Origin: Nocardioides allogilvus
Lineage (GTDB): Bacteria > Actinomycetota > Actinomycetes > Propionibacteriales > Nocardioidaceae
Assembly: GCF_003047285.1 (NCBI RefSeq)
Contig: NZ_PZYX01000008.1
Location: forward strand, 1-64,000
DNA length: 64,000 nt
Direction: 5' to 3'
The first letter of the stretch is position 1. The number at the start of each line of letters is the position of its first letter. The translations under genes and the position numbers were made by a program. The notes below the pieces were generated by a model. The model saw nothing but the letters and a program-made list of their open reading frames with translations. It searched no databases and was not told the DNA's origin. Positions 1 through 9,636 of this stretch are shown one piece after another.

Positions 1-53
1 CAGATCAACTCCACAAACGCCTCACGCACTTCAACCGGGAATGTCTTCGGCAT
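1..53 (-). CDS. N-terminus of a probable transposase (IS3 OrfA-like), cut by the window edge
   Basis: Only the first 17 codons are visible, reading MPKTFPVEVREAFVELI. AAGGAG lies 6 bases before the ATG, so the start is well supported. A short basic-acidic N-terminus of this form resembles IS3-type OrfA proteins, whose helix-turn-helix would follow off-window. Bases 54-216, between it and guaA, hold no gene; around 95-120 is a GTGGACACCCCCTGAC stretch that could be the insertion sequence end, but its mate cannot be seen. The family call is an inference from very little sequence. Confidence 0.4.
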   Translation of the reverse strand, partial: MPKTFPVEVREAFVELI

Positions 54-214
54 ACAACGCTCCTTCAAGCGTTGCTTCGACCATATGAATCCGCCACGTG
101 GACACCCCCTGACTGTTCGGTAGGGCGGCCAGGAACCGTTCCAAGCCTGGATCACTCCACGGCCAGCGCGACCGGGAGGTCGGCGACCCAGAGGTCGAGG
201 TGGTGGACCGCCCG

Positions 215-1788
<1,574 letters not shown>

Positions 1789-1794
1789 CCGCGG

Positions 1795-1800
1795 AGTCTA
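1795..1800 (-). promoter_or_regulatory. Probable -10 box of guaA (leaderless start)
   Basis: TAGACT on the minus strand ends 6 bases before the guaA GTG. This places the expected transcription start at or next to the start codon. No good -35 hexamer is visible; the -35/spacer zone is occupied by a repeated element (1805-1831). Inference from position only. Confidence 0.5.
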
Positions 1801-1804
1801 TTCG

Positions 1805-1919
1805 GAAATAGCACCAGGGCCTGACCGGGGATTGACGGCTGAGCGTCAGGCCGGGCCGCAAACCACCGGGAGAAATAGCACCAGGGCCTGACCGGGGAGG
1901 GAGGATGGTCAGGCCCTGG
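1805..1919. repeat. 27-base direct repeat with inverted partner upstream of guaA
   Basis: An identical 27-base unit, beginning GAAATAGCACCAGGG, occurs at 1805-1831 and 1872-1898. The second copy is followed by an inverted partner: CCAGGGCCTGACC (1881-1893) and GGTCAGGCCCTGG (1907-1919) form a perfect 13-bp stem with a 13-base loop. The first copy overlaps the guaA promoter zone. The hairpin could end transcription arriving from the choD side, or belong to a dispersed repeat family. Bases 2015-2028 hold another small hairpin (CCCACC-AC-GGTGGG). Confidence 0.7.
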
Positions 1920-1957
1920 GTAGTCCCGAGCCGCTGCTGGACAGAGCCTGGAACGAA

Positions 1958-1996
1958 AGACCCGGCCACTGGGAGGGAGCGTTGCTTGCCGGGTCT
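1958..1996 (-). terminator. Probable terminator of the choD-like operon
   Basis: AGACCCGGC (1958-1966) and GCCGGGTCT (1988-1996) pair perfectly. Read on the minus strand, the stem is followed by TTCGTTCC. It lies about 70 bases beyond the stop codon of the choD-like gene. Confidence 0.55.
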
Positions 1997-2065
1997 CTCT
2001 CCTTGGCAACGACCCCCACCACGGTGGGTTACGCGGTTATTGCGGAAAGTTCCGCGCGAAATGGC

Positions 2066-3787
2066 TCAGCTGACGCCGACGATGGGCAGCCGCAGGGCGG
2101 CGGGCGCGTCGACGGGCACGACCGGGTTCTTGGGCTCGACGGGCGCGATCTGCTGGTAGGCCGAGCCGAGGGCCGGCCTCGGGTCGGCCTCGCCCTTGTT
2201 GGGCCAGAAGGCCATGGCGCGCTCCGCCTGGGCCGTGATCGTCAGCGACGGGTTGACGCCCAGGTTGGCCGAGATCGCCGAGCCGTCGGCGATGTGGACG
2301 CCCGGGTGCCCGTACATGCGCTGGTAGGCGTCGACCACACCGGTCTCGGGGCTGTCCCCGATCGTGCAGCCGCCGATGAAGTGCGCCGTCAGGGGCCGTT
2401 CGAAGGGCTCGCCGATGTTGCCGCCCGGCTCGCCGTTGATGACCTTCGCCATCCGGCGGACCGCGTCGTAGGCGACCGGGATGTAGGTCGGGTTGGGCTC
2501 GCCGTGGCCCTGCTTGGACGACATCCGCCAGCCGAAGCGGCCCTTGACCCCGACGGTGGTGATCGAGTTGTCGAGGGTCTGCATGACGAGGGCGACGATG
2601 GTCCGCTCGGACCAGTGCTTCATGTCGTAGAGGTCGAGGGCCTCGCGTCGCTTCTTCCACAGCTCCTTGCCCCACGTCTTGAGGCGGGCCTCCCCCGGCA
2701 CGTCATCAGCGAGGACGGTCTGCATGAAGGCCATCGCGTTGGAGCCCTTGCCGTAGCGGACCGGCTCGATGTGGGTGTGCTCGTCGGGGTGGAAGGACGA
2801 GGTGATCGCCACGCCCTCGGTGTAGTCGGTGGAGAGGTCGGGCGCCAGCGCGCCGAGGATTGCCTCGGAGTTGGTGCGGGTCAGCACTCCGAGCCGGTCG
2901 CTGACCTGCGGCAGGTCGCCCTCGCCCTTGAGCTTGTGCAGGAGCTTCTGGGTGCCGAGCGCGGCCGCCGCGAAGACGACCTGGTCGGCGGTGAAGGTCT
3001 TGGTCGCCGTACGCCGCGAGAGCTTGGCCTTGGTCCACCGCGTCTCGATCGTGTAGCCGCCGTCGGCGCGCGGGGCCACGCGGGTGACCGTGGTCAGCGG
3101 ATGCACCACGGCGCCGTTCTGCTCGGCGAGGTAGAGGTAGTTCTTCACCAGGGTGTTCTTGGCGTTGTGGCGGCAACCTGTCATGCACTCGCCGCAGCCG
3201 ATGCAGGCGTTGCGCTCGGGACCGGCACCACCGAAGTAGGGGTCGGAGTGCGAGACGCCCTGACGATCGGACTGGTCCTGGGGACCACCGAAGAACACCC
3301 CGACCGGAGTCGGGTGGAAGGTGTCGGCCACTCCCATTTCCTCGGCGACCTGCTTCATCACCTCGTCGGAGGGTGTGTGCCACGGCGTGTCGACGACGCC
3401 GAGCATCCGCTTGGCCTGGTCGTAGTAGGGAGTCAGCTCGGACTTCCAGTCGGTGATGTGCGACCACGACGGGTCGCGGTAGAACGCATCGAGCGGTTCG
3501 TAGAGGGTGTTGGCGTAGACGAGGGAGCCGCCGCCGACGCCCGCGCCGGCCAGGATCATGCAGTCCTTGACCATGTCGATGCGCTGGATGCCGTACATCC
3601 CCAGCGCCGGCGCGAAGAGGAAGCGCTTGGCGTCGAAGGAGGTCGCGGGGAAGTCGCCGTCCTCGAAGCGGGCGCCGGCCTCGAGCACGCCGACCTTGTA
3701 GCCCTTCTCGGTCAGCCGCAGCGCGGTGACCGAGCCGCCGAAGCCGGAGCCGATGACCAGGACGTCGTAGTGCACCGGCTCGGTCAT
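2066..3787 (-). CDS. GMC-family FAD oxidoreductase, ChoD/cholesterol oxidase-like
   Basis: A 573-residue flavoprotein. The FAD-binding motif VIGSGFGGSV is at 11-20, the GMC glycine-rich segment AGAGVGGGSLV at 80-90, and the C-terminal NPSLTI motif follows IADGSAISANLG. A four-cysteine cluster Cys195-X2-Cys198-X2-Cys201-X3-Cys205, as in ferredoxins, is present; classical secreted cholesterol oxidases lack it, but I recall it in mycobacterial ChoD (Rv3409c). No signal peptide is seen, so the protein is probably cytoplasmic. The start codon overlaps the stop of the upstream aldehyde dehydrogenase by 4 bases, implying coupled translation and perhaps an alcohol-to-aldehyde-to-acid pair. The true substrate is unknown; sterol oxidation should not be assumed. 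Confidence 0.8.
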   Translation of the reverse strand: MTEPVHYDVLVIGSGFGGSVTALRLTEKGYKVGVLEAGARFEDGDFPATSFDAKRFLFAPALGMYGIQRIDMVKDCMILAGAGVGGGSLVYANTLYEPLDAFYRDPSWSHITDWKSELTPYYDQAKRMLGVVDTPWHTPSDEVMKQVAEEMGVADTFHPTPVGVFFGGPQDQSDRQGVSHSDPYFGGAGPERNACIGCGECMTGCRHNAKNTLVKNYLYLAEQNGAVVHPLTTVTRVAPRADGGYTIETRWTKAKLSRRTATKTFTADQVVFAAAALGTQKLLHKLKGEGDLPQVSDRLGVLTRTNSEAILGALAPDLSTDYTEGVAITSSFHPDEHTHIEPVRYGKGSNAMAFMQTVLADDVPGEARLKTWGKELWKKRREALDLYDMKHWSERTIVALVMQTLDNSITTVGVKGRFGWRMSSKQGHGEPNPTYIPVAYDAVRRMAKVINGEPGGNIGEPFERPLTAHFIGGCTIGDSPETGVVDAYQRMYGHPGVHIADGSAISANLGVNPSLTITAQAERAMAFWPNKGEADPRPALGSAYQQIAPVEPKNPVVPVDAPAALRLPIVGVS

Positions 3788-5400
3788 GCCCGGCCCAGCT
3801 TCTTCAGCACCCGCAGGCTGGCCGTCAGCACCTTGGCGTTGGCCTTCTCCGACATCCCGAACACGGGCGCGATCGGGATGACCCGCTGGGTCGCGACCGA
3901 CTGGGCCTCGGTGTAGCGGTGGATGCCCTCAGCGCCCTGGCGACGGCCCATCCCGGACTCGCGCATGCCGCCCATCGGCGCCGCGAGCGAGCCGAAGGTC
4001 GCACCGTAGGCCTCGTTGATGTTGACGGTGCCGCACTTGATCTGGCGGGCCAGCTCGCGCCCCCGGCTGCCGTCCTGGGTGTAGATCGCGGCGTTGAGGC
4101 CGTAGGTGCCCTCGTTGGCGCGGGCGACGGCGTCGGCCTCGTCGTGGAAGCGGTAGATCGACACGACGGGCCCGAAGGTCTCGTGGCCGAAGCAGGTCAT
4201 GTCGGGCGAGACGCCCTCCAGGATGGTCGGCTCGAAGTAGAACGGGCCGAGGTCGGGACGGGCCTTGCCGCCGGTGAGCACGCGCGCGCCCTTGGCGACC
4301 GCGTCGTCGACGTGCGCCTGCACGGTGTCGAGCTGGTCCTGGGAGATGAGCGAGCCCATGTCGACGGTCCACTCGAGGCTGGCGCCCAGGCTCATGGCCT
4401 GCGTGCGTGCCACGAACCGGTCGACGAAGCGGTCGTAGACCTGGTCGGCGACATAGAGGCGCTCCATCGAGACGCAGAGCTGTCCGGCGTTGGAGAAGAC
4501 GGCGCGTACGGCGCCCTCGGCCGCCTTCTCGACGGAGGCGTCGCGCAGGACGAGCATCGGGTTCTTGCCGCCGAGCTCGAGCGAGCAGCCGATGAGGCGC
4601 TCGGCGCACTGGGCGGCGATCAGCTTGCCCGTGGCCGTGGAGCCGGTGAAGCAGATGTAGTCGGAGCCCTGGATGATCGGGGTGCCGAGCTCGCGACCGG
4701 GGCCGGCGACGACCTGCCAGAGGTCGCGCGGCATGCCGGCCTCCTCGAGCAGCTTGATGGCCAGCAGCGCGGTCAGCATGGTCTGCGCGTCGGGCTTCGC
4801 GACCACGGCGTTGCCCGCGAGGATCGCCGGCAGCCCGTCGCACACGGCCATCGTGAGCGGATAGTTCCACGGCGAGATGATGCCGACGACGCCCTTGGGC
4901 ACCCGGTTGATCTCGGCGCGCGTCAGCGTCGGGAACATGCCCGGGACGCGGCGGGTGTCGAGGTGGTCGTGGGCGGTGCGCGCGTAGTAGCGAGCGGTCA
5001 GCGCGAGGTGGGCGACCTCGAGGAAGGCGTCCTTGCGCGACTTGGCGGACTCCAGGCCCACCAGGTCGAGGAGCTCCTCCTGCCGCTCGAGCAGCAGGTC
5101 GTGGTAGCGCAGCAGCACGGCGGCGCGCTCGTCGATGGACGTCTTCGCCCAGGCCGCCTGCGCCTTGCGGGCGCGCACGAATGCCTCGGCCACGTCGTCG
5201 GGGCTCGACTGCGGGATCACGGCCAGCGGCTGGCCGTTGAGGGGTGAGTCGAGAGGGGTCGCGGCACCCGTGGACGTCAGGACGCGCTCGGTCAGAGCGG
5301 CGACGTAGTCAGGCTCGAGGGCGTAGGACGCCCGCGGGTCGTGCTCGGGGTCTGCGGGACCGTCGACGAGGTGACCGGAGGATGAATTCTGCTCGCTCAT
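3784..5400 (-). CDS. NAD(P)+-dependent aldehyde / succinate-semialdehyde dehydrogenase
   Basis: ALDH-superfamily enzyme oxidising an aldehyde to the acid. The catalytic Cys is in NAGQLCVSME, the general base Glu in LELGGKNPM, and the cofactor loop in CFTGSTATGK. The sequence is close to the GabD2-type branch of actinobacteria. The ATG at 5400 (538 residues) is preferred. A GTG at 5430 would add ten residues, but neither start has a convincing Shine-Dalgarno. It is the first gene of a two-gene unit with the choD-like oxidoreductase (4-base overlap). A block of AT-rich palindromes at 5460-5481 lies just upstream and may be its operator. The substrate is not determined by sequence. Confidence 0.85.
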   Translation of the reverse strand: MSEQNSSSGHLVDGPADPEHDPRASYALEPDYVAALTERVLTSTGAATPLDSPLNGQPLAVIPQSSPDDVAEAFVRARKAQAAWAKTSIDERAAVLLRYHDLLLERQEELLDLVGLESAKSRKDAFLEVAHLALTARYYARTAHDHLDTRRVPGMFPTLTRAEINRVPKGVVGIISPWNYPLTMAVCDGLPAILAGNAVVAKPDAQTMLTALLAIKLLEEAGMPRDLWQVVAGPGRELGTPIIQGSDYICFTGSTATGKLIAAQCAERLIGCSLELGGKNPMLVLRDASVEKAAEGAVRAVFSNAGQLCVSMERLYVADQVYDRFVDRFVARTQAMSLGASLEWTVDMGSLISQDQLDTVQAHVDDAVAKGARVLTGGKARPDLGPFYFEPTILEGVSPDMTCFGHETFGPVVSIYRFHDEADAVARANEGTYGLNAAIYTQDGSRGRELARQIKCGTVNINEAYGATFGSLAAPMGGMRESGMGRRQGAEGIHRYTEAQSVATQRVIPIAPVFGMSEKANAKVLTASLRVLKKLGRA

Positions 5401-5459
5401 GTGTCGAGCGTAGGCCGCACTCCCACTCACTGCTACCCGTCAGTCACATTGTCCCGCCA

Positions 5460-5481
5460 TTTGACATATCAAAGATCTTTG
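5460..5481. promoter_or_regulatory. Overlapping AT-rich palindromes, candidate operator
   Basis: TTTGACATATCAAA (5460-5473, TTTGA-N4-TCAAA) overlaps the perfect 12-base palindrome CAAAGATCTTTG (5470-5481). This AT-rich block stands out in a GC-rich region between the divergent aldehyde dehydrogenase (5400) and membrane protein (5502) genes. It has the form of a dimeric repressor site, but no dedicated regulator gene is adjacent. TAGGGT at 5490-5495 ends 6 bases before the ATG at 5502 and may be that gene's -10. Confidence 0.5.
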
Positions 5482-5501
5482 TAAACGACTAGGGTCGCGC
5501 C

Positions 5502-5975
5502 ATGCTTTCGTCCCTGCGCACCGTGGTCAGCGCCGTCATGAGCTCCCTGGTGATCATGGCCGTCGCCCTGTGGTTCGTCCTGCCCCGCCGCACCGAACTG
5601 CCCGACGTGCTGTGGCTCGCCGTCGTCGCGGCGCTCGGCGCCGGCGCGGCCAGGCTGATCCGGTCCGTGGGCTTCCGGGCTCCTGCCATCGCACCGGGTG
5701 CGACGAGCGAGGAGTCCGCCGAGCAGGCGCGGAAGGCGTTCCAGTCGGGCACCTTCAGCCGGATGGCGATCGCCGAGACTCCGGCGATCGCCTCGATCGC
5801 GCTCGCCTTCGTCGCCGACGAGGGCGGCCTCGTGCTCTACCTGCTGGGGGCCGTGATCTCGCTGGGGCTGCTGGCGACGTACGTCGTGCCGTCCGCGGCC
5901 ACCATCGCGCGCACCCAAGAGAGCCTGGAGCGCGACGGCGGCCGCGTCGACCTCACGACTGCACTGGGCGCCTGA
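5502..5975 (+). CDS. Small integral membrane protein of unknown function
   Basis: A 157-residue hydrophobic protein with about four predicted membrane segments: near 10-27, 38-55, 92-108 and 112-130. A charged loop in the middle carries the cluster TSEESAEQARKAFQ. I do not recognise a family. It has no Shine-Dalgarno, but TAGGGT lies 6 bases upstream of the ATG, consistent with a leaderless mRNA. It is divergent from the aldehyde dehydrogenase/choD-like unit and converges on glpD with a gap of only 12 bases. A link to the divergent operon through the shared palindromes at 5460-5481 is possible but unproven. Confidence 0.75.
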   Translation: MLSSLRTVVSAVMSSLVIMAVALWFVLPRRTELPDVLWLAVVAALGAGAARLIRSVGFRAPAIAPGATSEESAEQARKAFQSGTFSRMAIAETPAIASIALAFVADEGGLVLYLLGAVISLGLLATYVVPSAATIARTQESLERDGGRVDLTTALGA

Positions 5976-5987
5976 GCGCCTCTCCCC

Positions 5988-7715
5988 TCAGACGATGTCG
6001 GGCGCCTGCACGCGCGCCTCGTCGGCCTCCTGGTCGGTGATCTTGAGCTGGGACTGGCGCTCCGCCTCGACGCGGCGCAGGTAGTGGTCGACCTCCTCGT
6101 CGGCGCGCTCGATGCTCCAGCCGAGCTCGCCTGCCATCAGGTCGGCCGCCGGGCGTGCGGAGGCGATGCCGCGGTCGAAGGTCTCGATCGAGATGCGCGT
6201 ACGCCGCGTGAGCACGTCGTCGAGGTGACGCGCGCCCTCGTGGGTGACGGCGTAGACGACCTCGGCAGCGAGGTAGAGCGGGGCGCCCTCGAGCGGCTCG
6301 GCCAGCTCGGGACGGGACCGGATGAGCTCGAGCACCTCGTCGACGAGGCCGCCGTAGCGCCCGAGCAGGTGGTCGATCATGCCGATCTCGATGCCCGACT
6401 CGCGGGAGAGGGCGACGCGCTGGTTGGTGCGCGCCTCGTAGCCCCAGGCGCCGACGAGCGGAACCCGCTCGGTGATGCTGGGGGGCGCGACCCGGAAGTC
6501 GCCCCCTCCCTGTGGACGCAGTGCGTGGTCGACCGCGTCCTTGGCCATGACCCGGTAGGTCGTGAGCTTGCCGCCCGCGATCAGGACCAGGCCCGGCACC
6601 GGGTTGGCGACGGTGTGCTCGCGCGAGAGCTTGGTCGTCTCGCCGAGGTCGCCCTTGGGGCGCTTGACGACGGGCTTGAGGAGCGGCCGAAGGCCGGCAT
6701 AGACACCGACCACGTCGCGGTGGTCGAGCGGGTCCTTCAGCAGCGCGTTGAGGTGGCCCAGGACGTAGTCGATGTCGGTCTTGCTGGCTGACGGGTGCGC
6801 GAGGTCGAGGTCCCAAGGGGTGTCGGTGGTGCCGATGATCCAGAAGGCACCCCACGGGATGACGAACAGGACCGACTTCTCGGTCTTCGTGATGAAGCCG
6901 CAGTCGGAGCGGATGCGGTCGCGCGGGACGACCAGGTGGATGCCCTTGCTCGCGTCGACGTCGAGGGTCGCGTCGCCGCCGATGAGCACCTGGACCTCGT
7001 CGGTCCACACCCCGGCGGCGTTGATGACGACCTTGGCGCGGACCTCGAACTCGACGTCGTTCTCGAGGTCGAGCGCGGTCGCTCCGACGACGCGGTCGCC
7101 CTCACGCAGGAAGCCGGTGACCTTGCAGCGGGTCGCGATCTGGGCGCCGTTGTTGGCCGCGGTGCGCGCGATGGTCATCACGAGCCGCGCGTCGTCGACC
7201 TGGCAGTCGTAGTAGCGGATCGCGCCGTGCAGCTCCTCGGTCTTGATGTCGGGCGCCATCCGCGAGAGCTGCTTGCGGAAGATGTGCTTGTGACGGGGCA
7301 CGCCCATGTCGTACTTGCCCGTCATCGCCATACCGTCGTAGAGCGCGACGCCGGCGCCGACGTAGGGCCGCTCCCACGCGTGCTTGAGCGGGTAGAGGAA
7401 CGGCACCGGCCGCACGAGGTGGGGGGCGAGCTGCGTGAGCAGCAGGCCGCGCTCCTCGAGGGCCTCCTTGACCAGCGCGAAGTCGAACATCTCGAGGTAG
7501 CGCAGCCCACCGTGGACGAGCTTGGAGCTGCGCGAGCTCGTGCCCGAGGCCAGGTCTCGCTGCTCGAGCAGGCCGACGCTCAGCCCGCGGGTGACGGCGT
7601 CGAGCGCCGCGCCCGCGCCGACGATGCCGCCGCCGACGACCAGCACGTCGAGCTCGGTGGTCATCATCGCCGAAATCGCACTCGCGCGGTGGTCGGGACT
7701 GAGTTGGTAGGTCAC
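5988..7715 (-). CDS. glpD: Aerobic glycerol-3-phosphate dehydrogenase
   Basis: Oxidises sn-glycerol-3-phosphate to dihydroxyacetone phosphate and passes electrons to quinone at the membrane. The 575-residue protein has the FAD dinucleotide motif VVGGGIVGAGAALDA near 26-40, followed by the GlpD signature RDLASGTSSRSSKLVHGG. A GlpD-type C-terminal domain follows, and the length is normal. The GTG start at 7715 is chosen because the N-terminus LSPDHRASAI matches the usual actinobacterial GlpD beginning. CAAGAT lies 6 bases upstream and could be a -10 box. It is divergent from the pseudouridine synthase gene with only 33 bases between the starts, so the two promoters must overlap. No glpF or glpK is nearby. 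Confidence 0.95.
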   Translation of the reverse strand: MTYQLSPDHRASAISAMMTTELDVLVVGGGIVGAGAALDAVTRGLSVGLLEQRDLASGTSSRSSKLVHGGLRYLEMFDFALVKEALEERGLLLTQLAPHLVRPVPFLYPLKHAWERPYVGAGVALYDGMAMTGKYDMGVPRHKHIFRKQLSRMAPDIKTEELHGAIRYYDCQVDDARLVMTIARTAANNGAQIATRCKVTGFLREGDRVVGATALDLENDVEFEVRAKVVINAAGVWTDEVQVLIGGDATLDVDASKGIHLVVPRDRIRSDCGFITKTEKSVLFVIPWGAFWIIGTTDTPWDLDLAHPSASKTDIDYVLGHLNALLKDPLDHRDVVGVYAGLRPLLKPVVKRPKGDLGETTKLSREHTVANPVPGLVLIAGGKLTTYRVMAKDAVDHALRPQGGGDFRVAPPSITERVPLVGAWGYEARTNQRVALSRESGIEIGMIDHLLGRYGGLVDEVLELIRSRPELAEPLEGAPLYLAAEVVYAVTHEGARHLDDVLTRRTRISIETFDRGIASARPAADLMAGELGWSIERADEEVDHYLRRVEAERQSQLKITDQEADEARVQAPDIV

Positions 7716-7748
7716 GTCGTCATCTTGTCAGGCCCTAGCATCGCCACG

Positions 7749-8687
7749 GTGCCCCCTCTTTCGCCGTTGCCCGCCCGCCACGGCCTGAGCGCGGCGTGGG
7801 TGCGGACTCCCGATCGGGTGGCCGCGCCGTCCCCACCGTGGCCGACCATGGCCGCCTGGCTGAGGGACAAGCTGCCGGCGCACGTCGACGTCTCCGCCTT
7901 CCTGGCCGCAGAGCGCTTCGTGTACGGCGACGGCAGCCCGGTCCTCGCCGACGATCCCTACCGCCCGCACACCTTCGTGTGGTTCCACCGGGACCTGCGC
8001 GACGAGGTCGAGGTACCCGGCTCCTTGACGATCGTGCACCGCGACGAGCGCATCATCGTGGTCGACAAGCCGGCGTTCCTGTCCACCATCCCCCGCGGCC
8101 AGCACGTCCTGCAGAGCGTCGTGGTCAAGCTGCGGGACTCGCTGGGACTGCCCGAGGTCTCGACGTTGCACCGGCTCGACCGGGTGACCTCGGGCCTGCT
8201 GCTGCTGGCCGTCGAGAAGCGCTGGCGCGGGCCCTACCAAGTGATGTTCGAGCACGGCACCGTTCGCAAGACCTACCGCGCGCTCGCGCCCTTCCGCCCC
8301 GACCTCGAGCTGCCGGTGACCGTCCGCAACCACATCAGCAAGACGCGCGGTGAGTGGCAGGCCGCTGTCGTCGAGGGTGCTCCGGTGAACGCGGAGACGC
8401 TCGTCGAGCTGGAGTCCCGGGTGGGCGACGACCTCGCGGTCTATCGGTTGACGCCCCGCACCGGGCGCACCCACCAGCTGCGCCTGCACCTCCACGGTCT
8501 CGGCATCCCGATTGTCGACGACCCGCTCTATCCCGTCGTCCACGAGACCGACATCGACGACTTCTCCCGACCGCTCCAGCTGCTCGCGAGCGAGCTGGCG
8601 TTCACGGACCCGGTCGACGGCACCGAGCGGTCGTTCGTCAGCTCTCGGCGACTGCCGCTGCTGCCGGAGCCGGACGCCCTGGGCTGA
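7749..8687 (+). CDS. RluA-family pseudouridine synthase
   Basis: A 312-residue RNA pseudouridine synthase. The catalytic Asp is in the family motif HRLDRVTSGLLLL, and later RluA motifs include TGRTHQLRLHLHGLGIPIVDDPLYP. The first ~85 residues form a family-specific extension without an S4 domain. The GTG at 7749 is chosen because TAGCAT (7736-7741) ends 7 bases before it, the same geometry as other probably leaderless genes here; there is no Shine-Dalgarno. The reading frame stays open far upstream, but only as the antisense of glpD. Substrate (rRNA or tRNA position) cannot be assigned. The next gene converges on it. Confidence 0.88.
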   Translation: MPPLSPLPARHGLSAAWVRTPDRVAAPSPPWPTMAAWLRDKLPAHVDVSAFLAAERFVYGDGSPVLADDPYRPHTFVWFHRDLRDEVEVPGSLTIVHRDERIIVVDKPAFLSTIPRGQHVLQSVVVKLRDSLGLPEVSTLHRLDRVTSGLLLLAVEKRWRGPYQVMFEHGTVRKTYRALAPFRPDLELPVTVRNHISKTRGEWQAAVVEGAPVNAETLVELESRVGDDLAVYRLTPRTGRTHQLRLHLHGLGIPIVDDPLYPVVHETDIDDFSRPLQLLASELAFTDPVDGTERSFVSSRRLPLLPEPDALG

Positions 8688-8703
8688 TCACGCCCCTGGT
8701 CGG

Positions 8704-9627
8704 TCAGAGGACCTCGGCACGCACCCGGTGCGCGAGGGTGACCGCGGCATCGATCTCGGCCTTGCGGATCGAGACGCTCTCGACGCTGAATCCGAAGGGC
8801 ATCCCGAGCGAGCGGCAGAACCCCGCGAGGTCGTGGGCCGTGGCCAGGCAGTGCGCCAAGGACGCCTCGAGGGTGTCGTCGCTGTGACGCAGGGAGTTCT
8901 CCATCCATCGCGGCACCTGCACTCCCAGCCAGCGCAGGAACTCGAGCGTCCTGAGCGATCCGCAGACGGACAGCGTGAAGATCACGGGCGCCGGCTCGGT
9001 CCCGCTGTCCCGGCACGCGTAGTAGTAGTCGGAGACCAGGTTGCGGGCGGCCTGCGCGTCGTAGACGACCTGGGTGATGAAGAACGAACAGCCCCGCTCC
9101 GCCTTGGCGAGCAGCCTGGCGTGTTCCTCGGCTCCCGCCGCGTGACGCTCGGGGATCGCTACGGCCCCCAGGAGGACCTCCGGTCTCGAACGACCCCGCA
9201 GCTCCTGGGCGTCGGCCAGGGTCGTCTGCACCGCGAGCTCTCGTGAGGCAGCCCCGACGAAGACGGTGGACACCCGCTCCGGGTCCTGGTCACGCAGCCA
9301 GGTCTCCAGCTGGGGTTGGGTGTACTTGCCGACGCAGCGATAGACGACGACCGACCGCTCCCACGCACCCAGGTGGTTCGCGAGGTAGTCGGCAGGATCG
9401 ATGGTCGGGAGATAGGGGAAGGGACGGCTCTGGTCGGTCCGGTCGCTCTCGTCGACGATGTCGTAGAGCAACAACCCGTCCAGGTCGAGCGCGCCGAGGC
9501 GTTCCAGGGTGACGTCGGCGATCCGCTGCGCCTCCTCGGGAACGACCGAACGTCGCGGCGGGGTGAGACCGAACAGCAGGTATCCGCTGTCCCGGCGGGC
9601 GAGTCGGGCAGCCAAGTGATCAGGCAC
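8704..9627 (-). CDS. Methylenetetrahydrofolate reductase-like protein
   Basis: A 307-residue protein whose middle (LGAVAIPERH, then AERGCSFFITQVVYD) matches the MetF/MTHFR TIM-barrel pattern in which a flavin and folate bind. The rest is too divergent to call MetF, so activity on methylenetetrahydrofolate is only an inference. The GTG start at 9627 lies 6 bases after TAGGCT (9634-9639), suggesting its own leaderless promoter inside the end of the upstream HNH gene. No metE, metH or folate gene is adjacent, so it may be a stand-alone MTHFR-superfamily enzyme. Confidence 0.65.
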   Translation of the reverse strand: MPDHLAARLARRDSGYLLFGLTPPRRSVVPEEAQRIADVTLERLGALDLDGLLLYDIVDESDRTDQSRPFPYLPTIDPADYLANHLGAWERSVVVYRCVGKYTQPQLETWLRDQDPERVSTVFVGAASRELAVQTTLADAQELRGRSRPEVLLGAVAIPERHAAGAEEHARLLAKAERGCSFFITQVVYDAQAARNLVSDYYYACRDSGTEPAPVIFTLSVCGSLRTLEFLRWLGVQVPRWMENSLRHSDDTLEASLAHCLATAHDLAGFCRSLGMPFGFSVESVSIRKAEIDAAVTLAHRVRAEVL

Positions 9628-9636
9628 AGCGGCAGC

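Noticed and set aside
1821..1919. CRISPR-like repeats beside guaA
   Set aside because: Only two copies 67 bases apart and a hairpin arm, with no spacer array or cas genes.
2066..3787. Secreted cholesterol oxidase
   Set aside because: No signal peptide, and the four-cysteine motif points to the ChoD-like intracellular branch; the substrate is not shown.
5461..5495. TTGACA as the -35 partner of TAGGGT for the gene at 5502
   Set aside because: The spacer would be 23 bases, too long for a sigma-70 promoter. The TTGACA is more likely part of the palindromes.
6795..7748. Upstream extension of the RluA-type gene
   Set aside because: It is entirely antisense to glpD; a leaderless promoter and normal N-terminus support the GTG at 7749.
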